From the NCBI RefSeq assembly GCF_031202305.1, contig NZ_CP101731.1, positions 3,722,501 to 3,786,500 of the forward strand: a stretch of 64,000 bases of DNA, given 5' to 3'. A program made the position numbers and the translations under genes. The notes under the pieces are model-generated. The model was not told the origin of the DNA and did not search any database. It saw nothing but the letters and a program-made list of their open reading frames with translations. This DNA comes from Pelagibacterium sp. 26DY04. GTDB taxonomy: Bacteria; Pseudomonadota; Alphaproteobacteria; Rhizobiales; Devosiaceae. This document shows positions 25,952 to 34,709 of the stretch, piece after piece; within the stretch, counting starts at the first letter, position 1; each line of letters opens with the position of its first letter.

Positions 25952-26518
25952 CTAGAATTTGACGCCGACCATCAAGCCCAAATTGGACAACCCGTCATTG
26001 GGCGAACAAAGCTCGAGATTGGAGATATGCTCGTAGCGCAGCGTCACCGTGACGTTCTCGCTCACATTGGCCCCGATGCCAGCGGCATCGTAGAAATTGA
26101 GCGAACAGCCGAAATTGCGCTCGGGCCGCGTCGCGCCGTCCAGCGCCCCGTCGGTCAGCGCCGCGCCGAACCCAAGTTCGAGATAGAGCGGGGTTTCGAA
26201 CACCGGAATCTGCCAGTTGAGATTGGCATGGACGAGATTTTCCCGCCCCTGGAGATTGATCGTCGCGCCGATTTCCGGGCGCGGCGAGCCGATCCATTCG
26301 AATGCCGCGATATCGGGCGAGGCGAACAGCGCCGAAAACTTGATGTCCTCGAACCGGGTGAGCTCCCAATTGTCGCCCGTGGGCAGGAAGCCGCCATAGG
26401 CCGAATGGAAGAACGCCCCGGCGCGTATTTCGTCCAGCTCCAGCCCCTGGGCCAGCGCCGGTCCCGCTCCCGCGCCAGCCAGAAGGGCGATAGCCAATGC
26501 GGCAAGCTTGCGGATCAT
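25952..26518 (-). CDS. PagL-like outer-membrane protein (acyloxyacyl hydrolase/lipid A deacylase family)
   Basis: A 188-residue protein with a signal peptide (MIRKLAALAIALLAGAG, cut after ALA-Q near residue 24) and alternating strands of an 8-stranded beta-barrel, ending in aromatic Phe (GLMVGVKF). The C-terminal motif RYEHISNLELCSPNDGLSN places a His and Ser as in the PagL catalytic His-x-Ser. PagL removes the 3-O acyl chain of lipid A in the outer membrane. The match covers the C-terminal third best, so enzymatic activity is likely but not certain. GAGGAC precedes the ATG. Confidence 0.75.
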   Translation of the reverse strand: MIRKLAALAIALLAGAGAGPALAQGLELDEIRAGAFFHSAYGGFLPTGDNWELTRFEDIKFSALFASPDIAAFEWIGSPRPEIGATINLQGRENLVHANLNWQIPVFETPLYLELGFGAALTDGALDGATRPERNFGCSLNFYDAAGIGANVSENVTVTLRYEHISNLELCSPNDGLSNLGLMVGVKF

Positions 26519-26664
26519 GGGACGTCCTCGTTACGCAGGGAATGGCGAGCAATGCACCTCATCGATGCGCCGATGTCAATTGCAGGAAGGCAACAGAACC
26601 GATTATCGTCTTTTAACGATCAAACCCGACTCGCCGTCTTGACGGTGGCCCTTCCCGAACCCAG

Positions 26665-27666
26665 ATGAGCCCGATGACCCTGCCTCCGCTTTCCATTCAG
26701 GACCTTGCGCCGATCTCGCAAGGCTATTCCACCCAGGACGCCCTCGCCAGAACCCTCGATCTCGCCCGTCTGGGCGACGAGATGGGCTTTGTCCGCCTCT
26801 GGTATGCCGAACATCACGGCATGGCCTCGATCGCCTCCTCGGCGCCCGAGATCCTGATCGCCAACGCCGCCGCCAACACCTCGCGCATCCGCGTGGGCGC
26901 CGGCGGCGTCATGCTGCCCAATCACGTTCCGCTGCGCGTGGTTGAGACCTACCGGACCCTCAACGGCCTCTTCCCGGATCGCATCGATCTGGGCATCGGC
27001 CGCGCCGGCGGTTCGGACGGGCTGACCCTGCGCGCCCTGCGCTCGACGGGCGGCGAGGATTTCCCCCATGAATTCGCCGAGCTGCTCGCCTTCGAGCGCG
27101 GCGGCTTCCCCGACGATCACCCGCTCTCTCGCGTCAAGGTCGTGCCCGGCGAAATCGACCTCGCCCCCATCTGGCTCCTGGGCTCTTCGGGCGCCTCGGC
27201 GCAGATGGCCGGCCAATACGGCATCGGCTACGCCTTTGCCTCGCACTTCTCCCCCACCCCGGCCGGCCCGGCCTTTGATGCCTATCGCAGCGCCTTCCGC
27301 CCCTCCGATCAGTTCGAAAAGCCCCACGCCATTCTCTGCGTCGCGGTGATCTGCGCACCCACCGACGAGGAAGCCAAACACCTGTCCAAATCCATGGAAC
27401 TGACCTGGCTCAGCCTGCGCACCAACAATCCCCAGAAGATCGCCCCGCCCGAAGCGGCCGACGCCCATCCCTGGACCGAAGCCGAGCGCGCTTTCGTTGA
27501 AAGCCAGTCCAATCTCTGGATCGTCGGCAGCCCGGAAACGGTCAAGGCCAAAATCGAGGAAAAGCTCGCCGAAACCGCCGCCGACGAGGTGATGATCTCG
27601 ACCACCATTCACGACTACGACAAGCGGCTGGAAAGCTATCGGTTGCTCAAGCAGGTGTGGGGATAG
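26665..27666 (+). CDS. Luciferase-like (LLM class) flavin-dependent oxidoreductase
   Basis: A 333-residue TIM-barrel protein of the bacterial luciferase superfamily, close to the MsnO8/YhbW-type subgroup: LPPLSIQDLAPISQG at the start, WYAEHHGMASIASSAPEILIA, VGAGGVMLPNHVPLRVVE, and DRIDLGIGRAGGSD. Members use reduced FMN; the substrate here is unknown. No strong Shine-Dalgarno is seen; ATG at 26665 is taken, with 26674 as an alternative. It is divergent from the PagL-like gene and followed by a repeat. Confidence 0.87.
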   Translation: MSPMTLPPLSIQDLAPISQGYSTQDALARTLDLARLGDEMGFVRLWYAEHHGMASIASSAPEILIANAAANTSRIRVGAGGVMLPNHVPLRVVETYRTLNGLFPDRIDLGIGRAGGSDGLTLRALRSTGGEDFPHEFAELLAFERGGFPDDHPLSRVKVVPGEIDLAPIWLLGSSGASAQMAGQYGIGYAFASHFSPTPAGPAFDAYRSAFRPSDQFEKPHAILCVAVICAPTDEEAKHLSKSMELTWLSLRTNNPQKIAPPEAADAHPWTEAERAFVESQSNLWIVGSPETVKAKIEEKLAETAADEVMISTTIHDYDKRLESYRLLKQVWG

Positions 27667-27677
27667 TCCGCAGCCAT

Positions 27678-27806
27678 TAGAGCGTGTCCAGCAAAAGCAT
27701 GTCCATGGCGAGACCGGAGATGGAAACGGTTTTGCGGTTCGGACACGCGACAAAACAAAGGGTTAGAGCCAAGGATTTGATTCAATCAAATCCTGAACGG
27801 CTCTAG
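27678..27806. repeat. Two-hairpin intergenic repeat, copy 2
   Basis: This 129-bp element matches the one at 7236-7341 almost base for base (AGAGCGTGTCCAGCAAAAG at the left, AACGGCTCTAG at the right) but carries about 24 extra bases inside the first hairpin loop, around 27698-27722. It directly follows the monooxygenase gene. The extra loop sequence may be the ancestral form, with copy 1 shortened, or an insertion. Confidence 0.85.
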
Positions 27807-27819
27807 TGCGCGCGGCAGC

Positions 27820-28003
27820 GCCGCGCCCCCCCATCCGTCTCGCTTCGCGAGCCACCTTCTCCCACCAGGGGAGAAGGGTAGCCCCGGGCAGCGTCTCAGT
27901 AAGAACTCAAATGCTGACCAAAAGAGCCCCCCTCTCCCCTGGTGGGAGAGGGGCCGGGGGTGAGGGGGCGCAGCCTTTCAACCCCCACCGAAACTCGCGA
28001 GGA
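27820..28003. repeat. Mosaic palindromic intergenic repeat, copy 2
   Basis: The same units as at 23903-24162: CATCCG, the hairpin CCTTCTCCC-ACCA-GGGGAGAAGG near 27851-27870, a less structured centre, CCTCTCCCC-TGGT-GGGAGAGG near 27932-27952, and GGGGGTGAGGG. It lies between the two-hairpin repeat and the leuB stop, so this gap is entirely repeat-derived. It may terminate leuB transcripts. Confidence 0.75.
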
Positions 28004-28007
28004 AGAC

Positions 28008-29102
28008 CTACCCCAGCTTGGCGATGATCGCATCGCCCATTTCGGTCGTCGTCACCCGCCGGCACCCGGTCTGCATGATGTCCCCGGTGCGCAGCCCATC
28101 CTCGAGCACGTCTGAAATCGCCGTCTCGAGCCGGCTCGCCAGCTCGATCATCCCGAACGAATAGCGCAGCGCCATGGCAAAGCTCGCGATCATCGCGATT
28201 GGGTTGGCGATCCCCTGCCCGGCGATATCGGGGGCCGAGCCGTGCACGGGCTCATACATCGCCTTGCGCCGCCCCGTCTCCGGATCGGGCGCCCCCAGCG
28301 ACGCCGAGGGCAGCATCCCCAGCGAACCTGTCAGCATGGCCGCGGCGTCCGAAAGGATGTCACCGAAGAGATTATCGGTCACCATCACGTCGAACTGCTT
28401 GGGATTGCGCACGAGCTGCATCGCCGCATTGTCGGCAAGGATCTGCTGCAATTCGATCTCGGGATAGTCCTTGGCGGCCTGTTTCACCACCTCGTCCCAG
28501 AGCACGCCAGACTTCATAACGTTCTTCTTGTCCGCCGAATGGACCTTCTTGCCCCGCGTCATGGCGAGATCGAAAGCCACCCGCGCGATCCGGTCGATCT
28601 CATAGGTCTCGTAAACCTGGGTATCGACCGCCCGCTTCTGCCCATTGCCCAGATCGGTGATCTGTTTGGGCTCGCCGAAATAAACCCCGCCGGTCAATTC
28701 GCGCACGATCAATATATCGAGCCCCTCGACCAGCTCCTTTTTGAGCGACGAGGCATCGGCAAGCGCCGAATAGCAGATGGCGGGACGAAGGTTTGCAAAC
28801 AGCCCCAGATCCTTGCGCAGCCTGAGCAGCCCCGCTTCGGGCCGCACGTCATAGGGCACGTTGTCCCATTTCGGCCCGCCCACCGCGCCGAAGATCACCG
28901 CGTCAGCGGCCAGCGCCTTGCCCATGTCCTCCTCGGAAATCGCCGCCCCGTGCGCATCATAGGCGCACCCGCCCACGAGCCCGGTTTCATAGGCGAAATC
29001 GGTCAGCCCCTTGCCGTTGAGATAGGCGATGAGCTTTTCGACCTCGGCCATGATCTCGGTGCCGATGCCGTCGCCGGGCAGGAGGAAGAGGGTGTGCGTC
29101 AT
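28008..29102 (-). CDS. leuB: 3-isopropylmalate dehydrogenase
   Basis: The 364-residue NAD-dependent enzyme oxidises and decarboxylates 3-isopropylmalate in leucine synthesis. Visible: [11 protein letters not shown] at the N-terminus, the substrate-binding arginines in [14 protein letters not shown] and [11 protein letters not shown], the metal-binding [14 protein letters not shown] and the NAD motif [18 protein letters not shown]. It follows a GNAT gene after 32 nt and leuD before that. The ribosome site is weak (GGTAG). Confidence 0.97.
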   Translation of the reverse strand: MTHTLFLLPGDGIGTEIMAEVEKLIAYLNGKGLTDFAYETGLVGGCAYDAHGAAISEEDMGKALAADAVIFGAVGGPKWDNVPYDVRPEAGLLRLRKDLGLFANLRPAICYSALADASSLKKELVEGLDILIVRELTGGVYFGEPKQITDLGNGQKRAVDTQVYETYEIDRIARVAFDLAMTRGKKVHSADKKNVMKSGVLWDEVVKQAAKDYPEIELQQILADNAAMQLVRNPKQFDVMVTDNLFGDILSDAAAMLTGSLGMLPSASLGAPDPETGRRKAMYEPVHGSAPDIAGQGIANPIAMIASFAMALRYSFGMIELASRLETAISDVLEDGLRTGDIMQTGCRRVTTTEMGDAIIAKLG

Positions 29103-29134
29103 GAAAAGCTACCGTTGCTGGAGAAAGAAGCGCA

Positions 29135-29557
29135 CTAGAAGCGCTTGAGAAAGAAATGGCGGCGCGAACCGGTCGGATGATCCTCGATGGTCGCGAATTC
29201 GGTGAACCCGTGCGCCCTGTAGAATTCGGGCGCGCCGAAGGCGAAGGTATCGAGCCACATGCCCTTGAGCCCGCGTTCTTTCGCCCAGTCTTCGGCCCGC
29301 GCCAGCAACTGGCTGCCGAGGCCTTGGCCGCGCAGGTTTTCCGGCACGGCCAGGAACTGGACGAACAGCCACTCGAACAAGGCATATCCGGTTAGCCCGC
29401 CGATGGTTTCCCCGGTTTGCGGATCGGGGATGAGAAAGCCGACGGGCTGATAATGGTCCGGCCCGGCGCCCGCCGCGGTATTGGCACTGCGGATAAGGTT
29501 CGTCAGCACGCCGGAATCGGCATCGCTGGGCTCGAGTGTGAGGCGAATTTCGGTCAT
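29135..29557 (-). CDS. GNAT-family N-acetyltransferase
   Basis: A 140-residue acetyltransferase with the acetyl-CoA pyrophosphate loop NLRGQGLGSQLLARAE (about residues 74-89), preceded by the strand LFVQFLAVP and followed by WLDTFAFGAPEFYRAHGF, the motif that ends the fold. The acceptor is unknown. It sits between leuD (29 nt) and leuB (32 nt) on the same strand, so it is probably part of the leucine transcript. GAGGGGA precedes the ATG. Confidence 0.9.
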   Translation of the reverse strand: MTEIRLTLEPSDADSGVLTNLIRSANTAAGAGPDHYQPVGFLIPDPQTGETIGGLTGYALFEWLFVQFLAVPENLRGQGLGSQLLARAEDWAKERGLKGMWLDTFAFGAPEFYRAHGFTEFATIEDHPTGSRRHFFLKRF

Positions 29558-29586
29558 GGCCCGTCCCCTCCAGGTTGGGCGGCCCC

Positions 29587-30192
29587 TCAGATCCAGGGCC
29601 GGTTCTCGGCCATCTTGCCTTCAAACCCGCCGATCGTCTCGTCCTTCTTGAGCGTCATGGCGATGTCGTCGAGCCCTTCGAGCAGCACCTGCTTGCGGGC
29701 TGGATCGATGTCGAAGGAAATCGTGCCGCCATCGGGCCCGGAAATGGTCTGCGCCTCGAGATCCACCGTCAACGTCGCGTTCGATCCGCGCTCGGCATCG
29801 TCGAGCAGCAATTCGAGCTGCTCGGGGGTGACGACGATGGGCAAAATGCCGTTCTTGAAGCAGTTGTTATAGAAGATGTCGGCAAAGCTGGTCGAAATCA
29901 CGCAGCGGATGCCGAAATCGAGCAGCGCCCAGGGCGCATGCTCGCGGCTGGACCCGCAGCCGAAATTGTCGCCGGCGATCACGATCTTGGCGTTGCGATA
30001 GGCGGGCTTGTTGAGAACGAAGTCTTCCTTCTCGCTGCCATCCTCATTGTAGCGCATCTCGGCGAACAGCGCCGTTCCCAGCCCGGTGCGCTTGATGGTC
30101 TTGAGATACTGCTTGGGGATGATCATGTCGGTGTCGATATTGATGATCGGCAGCGGCGCGGCGACGCCCGTCAATGTCGTGAACTTGTCCAT
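29587..30192 (-). CDS. leuD: 3-isopropylmalate dehydratase small subunit
   Basis: The 201-residue swivel-domain subunit works with LeuC to isomerise 2- to 3-isopropylmalate. Typical motifs: [20 protein letters not shown] near the start, the substrate-binding loop [17 protein letters not shown] and [16 protein letters not shown]. The ATG has GGGAGAAC upstream. First gene of leuD-GNAT-leuB; leuC is on the other strand 33 kb away and shares an upstream palindrome. Confidence 0.97.
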   Translation of the reverse strand: MDKFTTLTGVAAPLPIINIDTDMIIPKQYLKTIKRTGLGTALFAEMRYNEDGSEKEDFVLNKPAYRNAKIVIAGDNFGCGSSREHAPWALLDFGIRCVISTSFADIFYNNCFKNGILPIVVTPEQLELLLDDAERGSNATLTVDLEAQTISGPDGGTISFDIDPARKQVLLEGLDDIAMTLKKDETIGGFEGKMAENRPWI

Positions 30193-30209
30193 GACCGTTC
30201 TCCCTAACC

Positions 30210-30223
30210 GTACCCGCGGGTAC
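30210..30223. promoter_or_regulatory. Palindrome upstream of leuD
   Basis: GTACCCGCGGGTAC is a perfect 14-bp palindrome centred about 25 nt upstream of the leuD start. The same arms with a different central dinucleotide, GTACCC-AA-GGGTAC, lie upstream of leuC (62883-62896). I did not notice another intergenic copy while reading the window. It is a candidate operator for a regulator of leucine or branched-chain amino-acid genes; here its position next to the ribosome site suggests a site at or just after the transcription start. Confidence 0.6.
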
Positions 30224-30353
30224 TCTACTGGGCCAACTCTCTACTGCAATCGCATCCTTTTGCCAAGCGCTCCCGCGCAAAATAGCCGCCCATTGCCTTG
30301 CCCGGCAGGGGCGCAGTAAGCTGCCCGCCAGTGTTTTGACCAAGGGATAAAAG

Positions 30354-31064
30354 ATGACGCCGCACAACCACGCAAAGCCTGGCGACTATGCCGAAGCGGT
30401 GCTGCTGCCCGGCGATCCCCTGCGCGCCAAATGGATCGCCGAAACCTTCCTTTCAGACGCGCGCCTGGTCAATTCCGTCCGCAATTGCCTGGGCTTTACC
30501 GGCACATGGAACGGCAAGCCCGTTTCGGTCCAGGCCACAGGCATGGGCCAGCCCTCGACCGCCATCTATGTGCATGAGCTTTTGAACGTCTATTGCGCCA
30601 AAACCATGATCCGCGTGGGCACCTGCGGCGGTCTCAACACCAACGTCAAGGTCCGCGACGTGGTGATCGGCGCTTCGGCCGCCACCGACTCCACCATCGT
30701 CAAGGGCGCCTTCGGCAATTACAACTACGCCCCCGCCGCCGATTTCGCGCTCCTGCGCGCCGCCGACGACGCAGCCCGCGCCCACGGCAAGACGGTGCAT
30801 GTGGGCGGCATCGTCTCCTCGGACATCTTCTACCACCCCTCCGGCCTCGACGCCTATGCCCCGCTCATCGAGCACGGCATTTTAGGCGTGGAAATGGAAG
30901 CGGCCACCCTCTACACCCTCGCCGCCCGCTTCGGCGCCCGGGCTCTGACCATCTGCACAATGACCGATTGCCTGATCACCGGCGCCGAAATCGACGCCGA
31001 GGCACGGCAGAGTTCATTGACCGACATGGTCGAAATCGCCCTCGAGGTGGCGACGGAGGCGTAA
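30354..31064 (+). CDS. deoD: Purine-nucleoside phosphorylase, DeoD type
   Basis: The 236-residue enzyme phosphorolyses purine nucleosides for salvage. Features of the hexameric PNP-I family: AVLLPGDPLRAKWIAE at residues 15-30, ATGMGQPSTAIYVHEL, RVGTCGG, GVEMEAATLYTLAARFGARAL and the catalytic Asp in TMTDCLITG (usually S/TD). Start ATG at 30354 follows AAGGGA. It is divergent from leuD. Confidence 0.95.
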   Translation: MTPHNHAKPGDYAEAVLLPGDPLRAKWIAETFLSDARLVNSVRNCLGFTGTWNGKPVSVQATGMGQPSTAIYVHELLNVYCAKTMIRVGTCGGLNTNVKVRDVVIGASAATDSTIVKGAFGNYNYAPAADFALLRAADDAARAHGKTVHVGGIVSSDIFYHPSGLDAYAPLIEHGILGVEMEAATLYTLAARFGARALTICTMTDCLITGAEIDAEARQSSLTDMVEIALEVATEA

Positions 31065-31109
31065 TTGGCAACGGACGAGTACGATGAACTACGGTGCTCC
31101 CGGCAAGCT

Positions 31110-31262
31110 CAGCGCACCCCTCACCCCGGCCCTCTCCCTCAAGGGGAGAGGGGGCTATTTGGGCTGGCGCCAGAGCTCTTGCTGAAGCGCTCCCACGGGA
31201 TACCCTTCTCCCCTTGAGGGAGAAGGTGGGCCGGCGAAGCCGGGTCGGATGAGGGGTGCGCG
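31110..31262. repeat. Mosaic palindromic intergenic repeat, copy 3
   Basis: The units are as at 23903-24162 and 27820-28003: CCCCTCACCCCGG, CCTCTCCC-TCAA-GGGGAGAGG near 31131-31151, CTTCTCCCC-TTGA-GGGAGAAGG near 31206-31226, and GGATGAGGGG. It lies between the convergent deoD and purH genes and could act as a bidirectional terminator. Confidence 0.75.
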
Positions 31263-31289
31263 GCGCCTGCCAGGAACACCCTCGCCAGA

Positions 31290-32882
31290 TCAATGCCTGA
31301 AATGCCGCGTGCCGGTGAACACCATCGCCAGCCCCGCCGCGTCGGCCGCAGCGATCACTTCCTCGTCGCGCACCGAGCCGCCCGGCTGGATCACCGCCGT
31401 CGCTCCGGCTTCGACCAGCGCCTCGAGCCCGTCGGCAAAGGGGAAGAACGCGTCCGACGCCACGACCGAGCCTTGCGTCAAAGCCCCCTCGATCCCAGCC
31501 GCCTGCGCGGCATCGATCGATTTGCGGTGTGCCGTGCGTGCCGAATCCACCCGGCTCATCTGCCCCGCGCCAATCCCCACCGTCGCCCCGTCCTTGACAT
31601 AGACGATGGCGTTGGACTTGACGTGCTTGGCGACCTTTGCGGCGACCAGCAGGTCGGCCATTTCCTTTTCGGTGGGCGCGCGCCGCGTCACCACCTTGAG
31701 CTCGTAATCATCGGCATTGGCATTGTCGCGCGTCTGGACCAGCAGCCCGCCGGCCACCGAACGCACGGTCATCCCCTCGGCCTTGGGATCGGGCAGCGCG
31801 TCGGTTACAAGCAGGCGCAGGTTCTTCTTGCCTTCGATGATCTCGATCGCCCCTTCGCTGGCCCCCGGCGCGATGATCACTTCGGTAAAGAGCTTGACGA
31901 TCTCGCCCGCCGCCGCCTCGTCGAGCGGCCGGTTGAGCGCCACGATGCCGCCGAAGGCCGACACCGGATCGCATTTGAGCGCCGCCTGATAGGCTTCGAC
32001 CAGCGTTGCGCCCTGCCCCACCCCGCACGGATTGGCGTGCTTGATGATGGCCACCGCCGCCGTCTTTTCGGGATCGAACTCGGCTACCAGTTCGAACGCT
32101 GCGTCGGTATCGTTGATGTTGTTGAACGAAAGCTGCTTGCCCTGCACCTGGGTCGCCGTCGCAACGCCCGGCCGGTTGGACCCGTCGGTATAGAATGCCG
32201 CCCATTGATGCGGGTTTTCGCCATAGCGCATGGTTTCGCGCAAGCGCCCCGCAAAGCTGCGCCAGGCAAGATCGGGCACATCGAGGGTGTTGGCGAACCA
32301 GTTCGAGACCGCCGCGTCATAGGCCGCCGTCCGGGCGTAGGCCTTGCCCGCATATTTCTGCCGGCGCGGATAGGGCACTTCGCCCCCCTCCTTGAGGGCG
32401 GCCAGCACATCGGCATAATCGGCCGGATCGACGATCACCGTCACGTCCCCATGGTTCTTGGCCGCCGCCCGGATCATCGCCGGCCCGCCGATGTCGATGT
32501 TTTCGATCACCTCGTCATAGGCGGCGCCCTTGGCGACGGTTTCGGCGAACGGATAAAGGTTCACGACAACCAGATCGATGGGCGAGATGTCATGGATGCG
32601 CATGGCGCTTTTGTGCGCGTCGTTGGAGCGGATGCCCAAGAGCCCGCCATGCACCTTGGGGTGCAGCGTCTTGACCCGCCCGTCCATGATCTCGGGAAAT
32701 CCGGTGACCTCGGAAATATCGATCACCGGCAGCCCCTCTTCGGCCAAAGCCTTGCGCGTGCCGCCGGTGGAAACGATCTCGACCCCGAGCCCGGCCAGGG
32801 CCGTCGCGAATTCGATGATCCCGGTCTTGTCGGACACCGAAAGCAGCGCCCTTTTGACTTTGGTTGCACCCGCCTGGCCCAT
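31290..32882 (-). CDS. purH: Bifunctional AICAR transformylase/IMP cyclohydrolase
   Basis: The 530-residue enzyme catalyses the last two steps of purine synthesis. The N-terminal MGS-like IMP cyclohydrolase domain (about 1-200) shows [17 protein letters not shown] and [14 protein letters not shown]. The C-terminal transformylase domain shows [43 protein letters not shown] and [15 protein letters not shown]. The ATG at 32882 has AGGA 7 nt upstream. The order rsmB-heparinase-purH is typical of Hyphomicrobiales. Confidence 0.97.
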   Translation of the reverse strand: MGQAGATKVKRALLSVSDKTGIIEFATALAGLGVEIVSTGGTRKALAEEGLPVIDISEVTGFPEIMDGRVKTLHPKVHGGLLGIRSNDAHKSAMRIHDISPIDLVVVNLYPFAETVAKGAAYDEVIENIDIGGPAMIRAAAKNHGDVTVIVDPADYADVLAALKEGGEVPYPRRQKYAGKAYARTAAYDAAVSNWFANTLDVPDLAWRSFAGRLRETMRYGENPHQWAAFYTDGSNRPGVATATQVQGKQLSFNNINDTDAAFELVAEFDPEKTAAVAIIKHANPCGVGQGATLVEAYQAALKCDPVSAFGGIVALNRPLDEAAAGEIVKLFTEVIIAPGASEGAIEIIEGKKNLRLLVTDALPDPKAEGMTVRSVAGGLLVQTRDNANADDYELKVVTRRAPTEKEMADLLVAAKVAKHVKSNAIVYVKDGATVGIGAGQMSRVDSARTAHRKSIDAAQAAGIEGALTQGSVVASDAFFPFADGLEALVEAGATAVIQPGGSVRDEEVIAAADAAGLAMVFTGTRHFRH

Positions 32883-32990
32883 GGAAAATCCTGCCGTGAT
32901 TGCTTGAAGGGAAAGAATGGGCGCGGCCCTATCACGGATCGGCCCGGGTGGGAACTGCGCTATTGGGCGCAATGGCGCTCCGCTGTGCGA

Positions 32991-34631
32991 TCACGATTGC
33001 CGCGTGAACACCCAGGCGATTTCCGCCTCGTTGCGCGCGGTGCCATGCAGCACGATCTGCCGCGTCTTGATCAGCCCGAAATGCGCCGAATGGCGCACGC
33101 TGTCCTCGATATCGGCCGACGCTCCTTCCCAGAGAAACGACCAGGCTTCGCCATTGCGATAGATCATGCGGATCAGGTCTTCACCGCTCGAGCGCTCGGT
33201 CACCACCCCTGGGGCGAGGTGAAAGCGGATCGAGAACATGCCCTGCTGGCGCGCCGTCCGTCCGGCGGCCATAAACCTGTCCTGCCCCACCAGGGTCTGC
33301 CCGCCCCCCATCAGCGTCAGGCGCCGCACGATGTCGAGACCGTACCGGTCGCGATAGGCGCCCGAGCGCATCTCGACAGCGTTTTCCTGGGCTTCGAGTG
33401 TGATTTGCGGCGGCGCGCCGCGCAACTGCAGCGCTCCGCTTCGTCCGATCCCGGCGCTCGATATGTCTTCGATGGTCGGCGCGCTATGGGCCGAGGTGTG
33501 ACGGAAGAGGTTGCGGCTTTCGGCCAACTGCCCCGGCGCCGGCCCGCAATTGCCCGCAACCAGTGTCGAGCCGCACGCATATTCGAAGCTCAGCGCCCCC
33601 GCATGGGCATCGGCGGCAAATTCGACCGGCGGGACCTGGCCCGAATCGGCCACCACCTTGCCCGGACCGTCGACCAGGATCCCATACCCCCCGCACAGTC
33701 CCGACCCGGTGGCGCGCACGCCCGATTGCGCGGCGATGGCCAAAACCAGTTCCACCGGCACCTGCCCGCAGCCATTGGCATAGACCGGCTCGCGCGTCCC
33801 CAGCACCAGCTTTTCGAGCGCCCGGTGCATGGCTTCGATACGCCTTGCGATTCCCGACGAAACCGTCCCATGCCGCTGCCCCAGAACCTGGTTGACCGGA
33901 ATGATCTCGGACAGGATCTGGATCTGGGCGAAGGGGCTGCGGGATTTGACCAGCCCGTCATCGTCGAGCCCGCCTTCCAGCAACATTCCCAGCCGCTCGA
34001 TGTGAGCCGCCAGCTCCCGGCTCTCCTCGCTTTCGCTGAGCGCGGCGCCCGCCAGCGCGATCTCGACCATCAGCCGCTCGAGCGGATCGCTGACGAACGC
34101 CGCCCGCACCTTGAGCGAGGAGATCTGTACCGAAAGCGAGCGCGCAATGGCCCGCATCTGCTCGGCCGTTGCCCCTTCGGCCAGCAGCGAAAAGGATTTG
34201 AGCCAGTTGAGCACCCGCCGGGCCGTGATGAACACGTCCCAGGCATCGCGCTCGAAAGTGCCGAACCGGGCGATCCAGTCGAGCACCAGGGTGCGGGCAA
34301 AGGCGCGCTGGCCGGGATCGGTCAGCGCCGAAAAGTGCCGCAGCCAGCCAAAGCCATGAAGGTCCTCGAACCAATCGTCGGCTTCGGTATCGACGGCAAA
34401 GGGGGATTGGCCGCCGGTTTCCACCAGGCGTCCCGAGAGCAGATATTTGCCCTCCATCATCTCGATGACCGTCTGGGCGTCGGCGGGGCGGAATTCGGCG
34501 AGCCGGGGCACGAACTTGCCGGCATCGGCTCCCGACCATGTCCATGAAAACAGCGCGTGGGTCACCGTGCGGTCGGCTAGCCCCAGGCCCGCCCGCCGCA
34601 GACCGAAACGCAAAACTTCAAATACGCCCAT
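32991..34631 (-). CDS. Heparinase II/III-family protein
   Basis: A 546-residue protein with an alpha-helical first half (DWFEDLHGFGWLRHFSAL; WDVFITARRVLNWLKSF) and a beta-rich C-terminal heparinase II/III-like half (about 320-540). No signal peptide is evident. The family is conserved between rsmB and purH in Hyphomicrobiales, but its substrate is not established; a role with cell-envelope or capsular polysaccharide is a guess. There is no accompanying polysaccharide lyase or sulfatase cluster. Confidence 0.85.
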   Translation of the reverse strand: MGVFEVLRFGLRRAGLGLADRTVTHALFSWTWSGADAGKFVPRLAEFRPADAQTVIEMMEGKYLLSGRLVETGGQSPFAVDTEADDWFEDLHGFGWLRHFSALTDPGQRAFARTLVLDWIARFGTFERDAWDVFITARRVLNWLKSFSLLAEGATAEQMRAIARSLSVQISSLKVRAAFVSDPLERLMVEIALAGAALSESEESRELAAHIERLGMLLEGGLDDDGLVKSRSPFAQIQILSEIIPVNQVLGQRHGTVSSGIARRIEAMHRALEKLVLGTREPVYANGCGQVPVELVLAIAAQSGVRATGSGLCGGYGILVDGPGKVVADSGQVPPVEFAADAHAGALSFEYACGSTLVAGNCGPAPGQLAESRNLFRHTSAHSAPTIEDISSAGIGRSGALQLRGAPPQITLEAQENAVEMRSGAYRDRYGLDIVRRLTLMGGGQTLVGQDRFMAAGRTARQQGMFSIRFHLAPGVVTERSSGEDLIRMIYRNGEAWSFLWEGASADIEDSVRHSAHFGLIKTRQIVLHGTARNEAEIAWVFTRQS

Positions 34632-34709
34632 ACCCGAACCCTACTCGCAGGGTCCAATGTATCATCAACTTGCCGTTAACCACAGGAAAACTGCGGGAAT
34701 TTTGCCCCC

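Noticed and set aside
23903..31262. CRISPR-like array
   Set aside because: The repeats are long, dispersed and palindromic with no regular short spacers, and no cas genes occur.
31293..34547. A 1084-codon open frame on the plus strand
   Set aside because: It is antisense to purH and the heparinase gene, crosses their intergenic gap, is rich in Arg, His and Gly with no recognisable domain, and arises from GC-rich codon bias.
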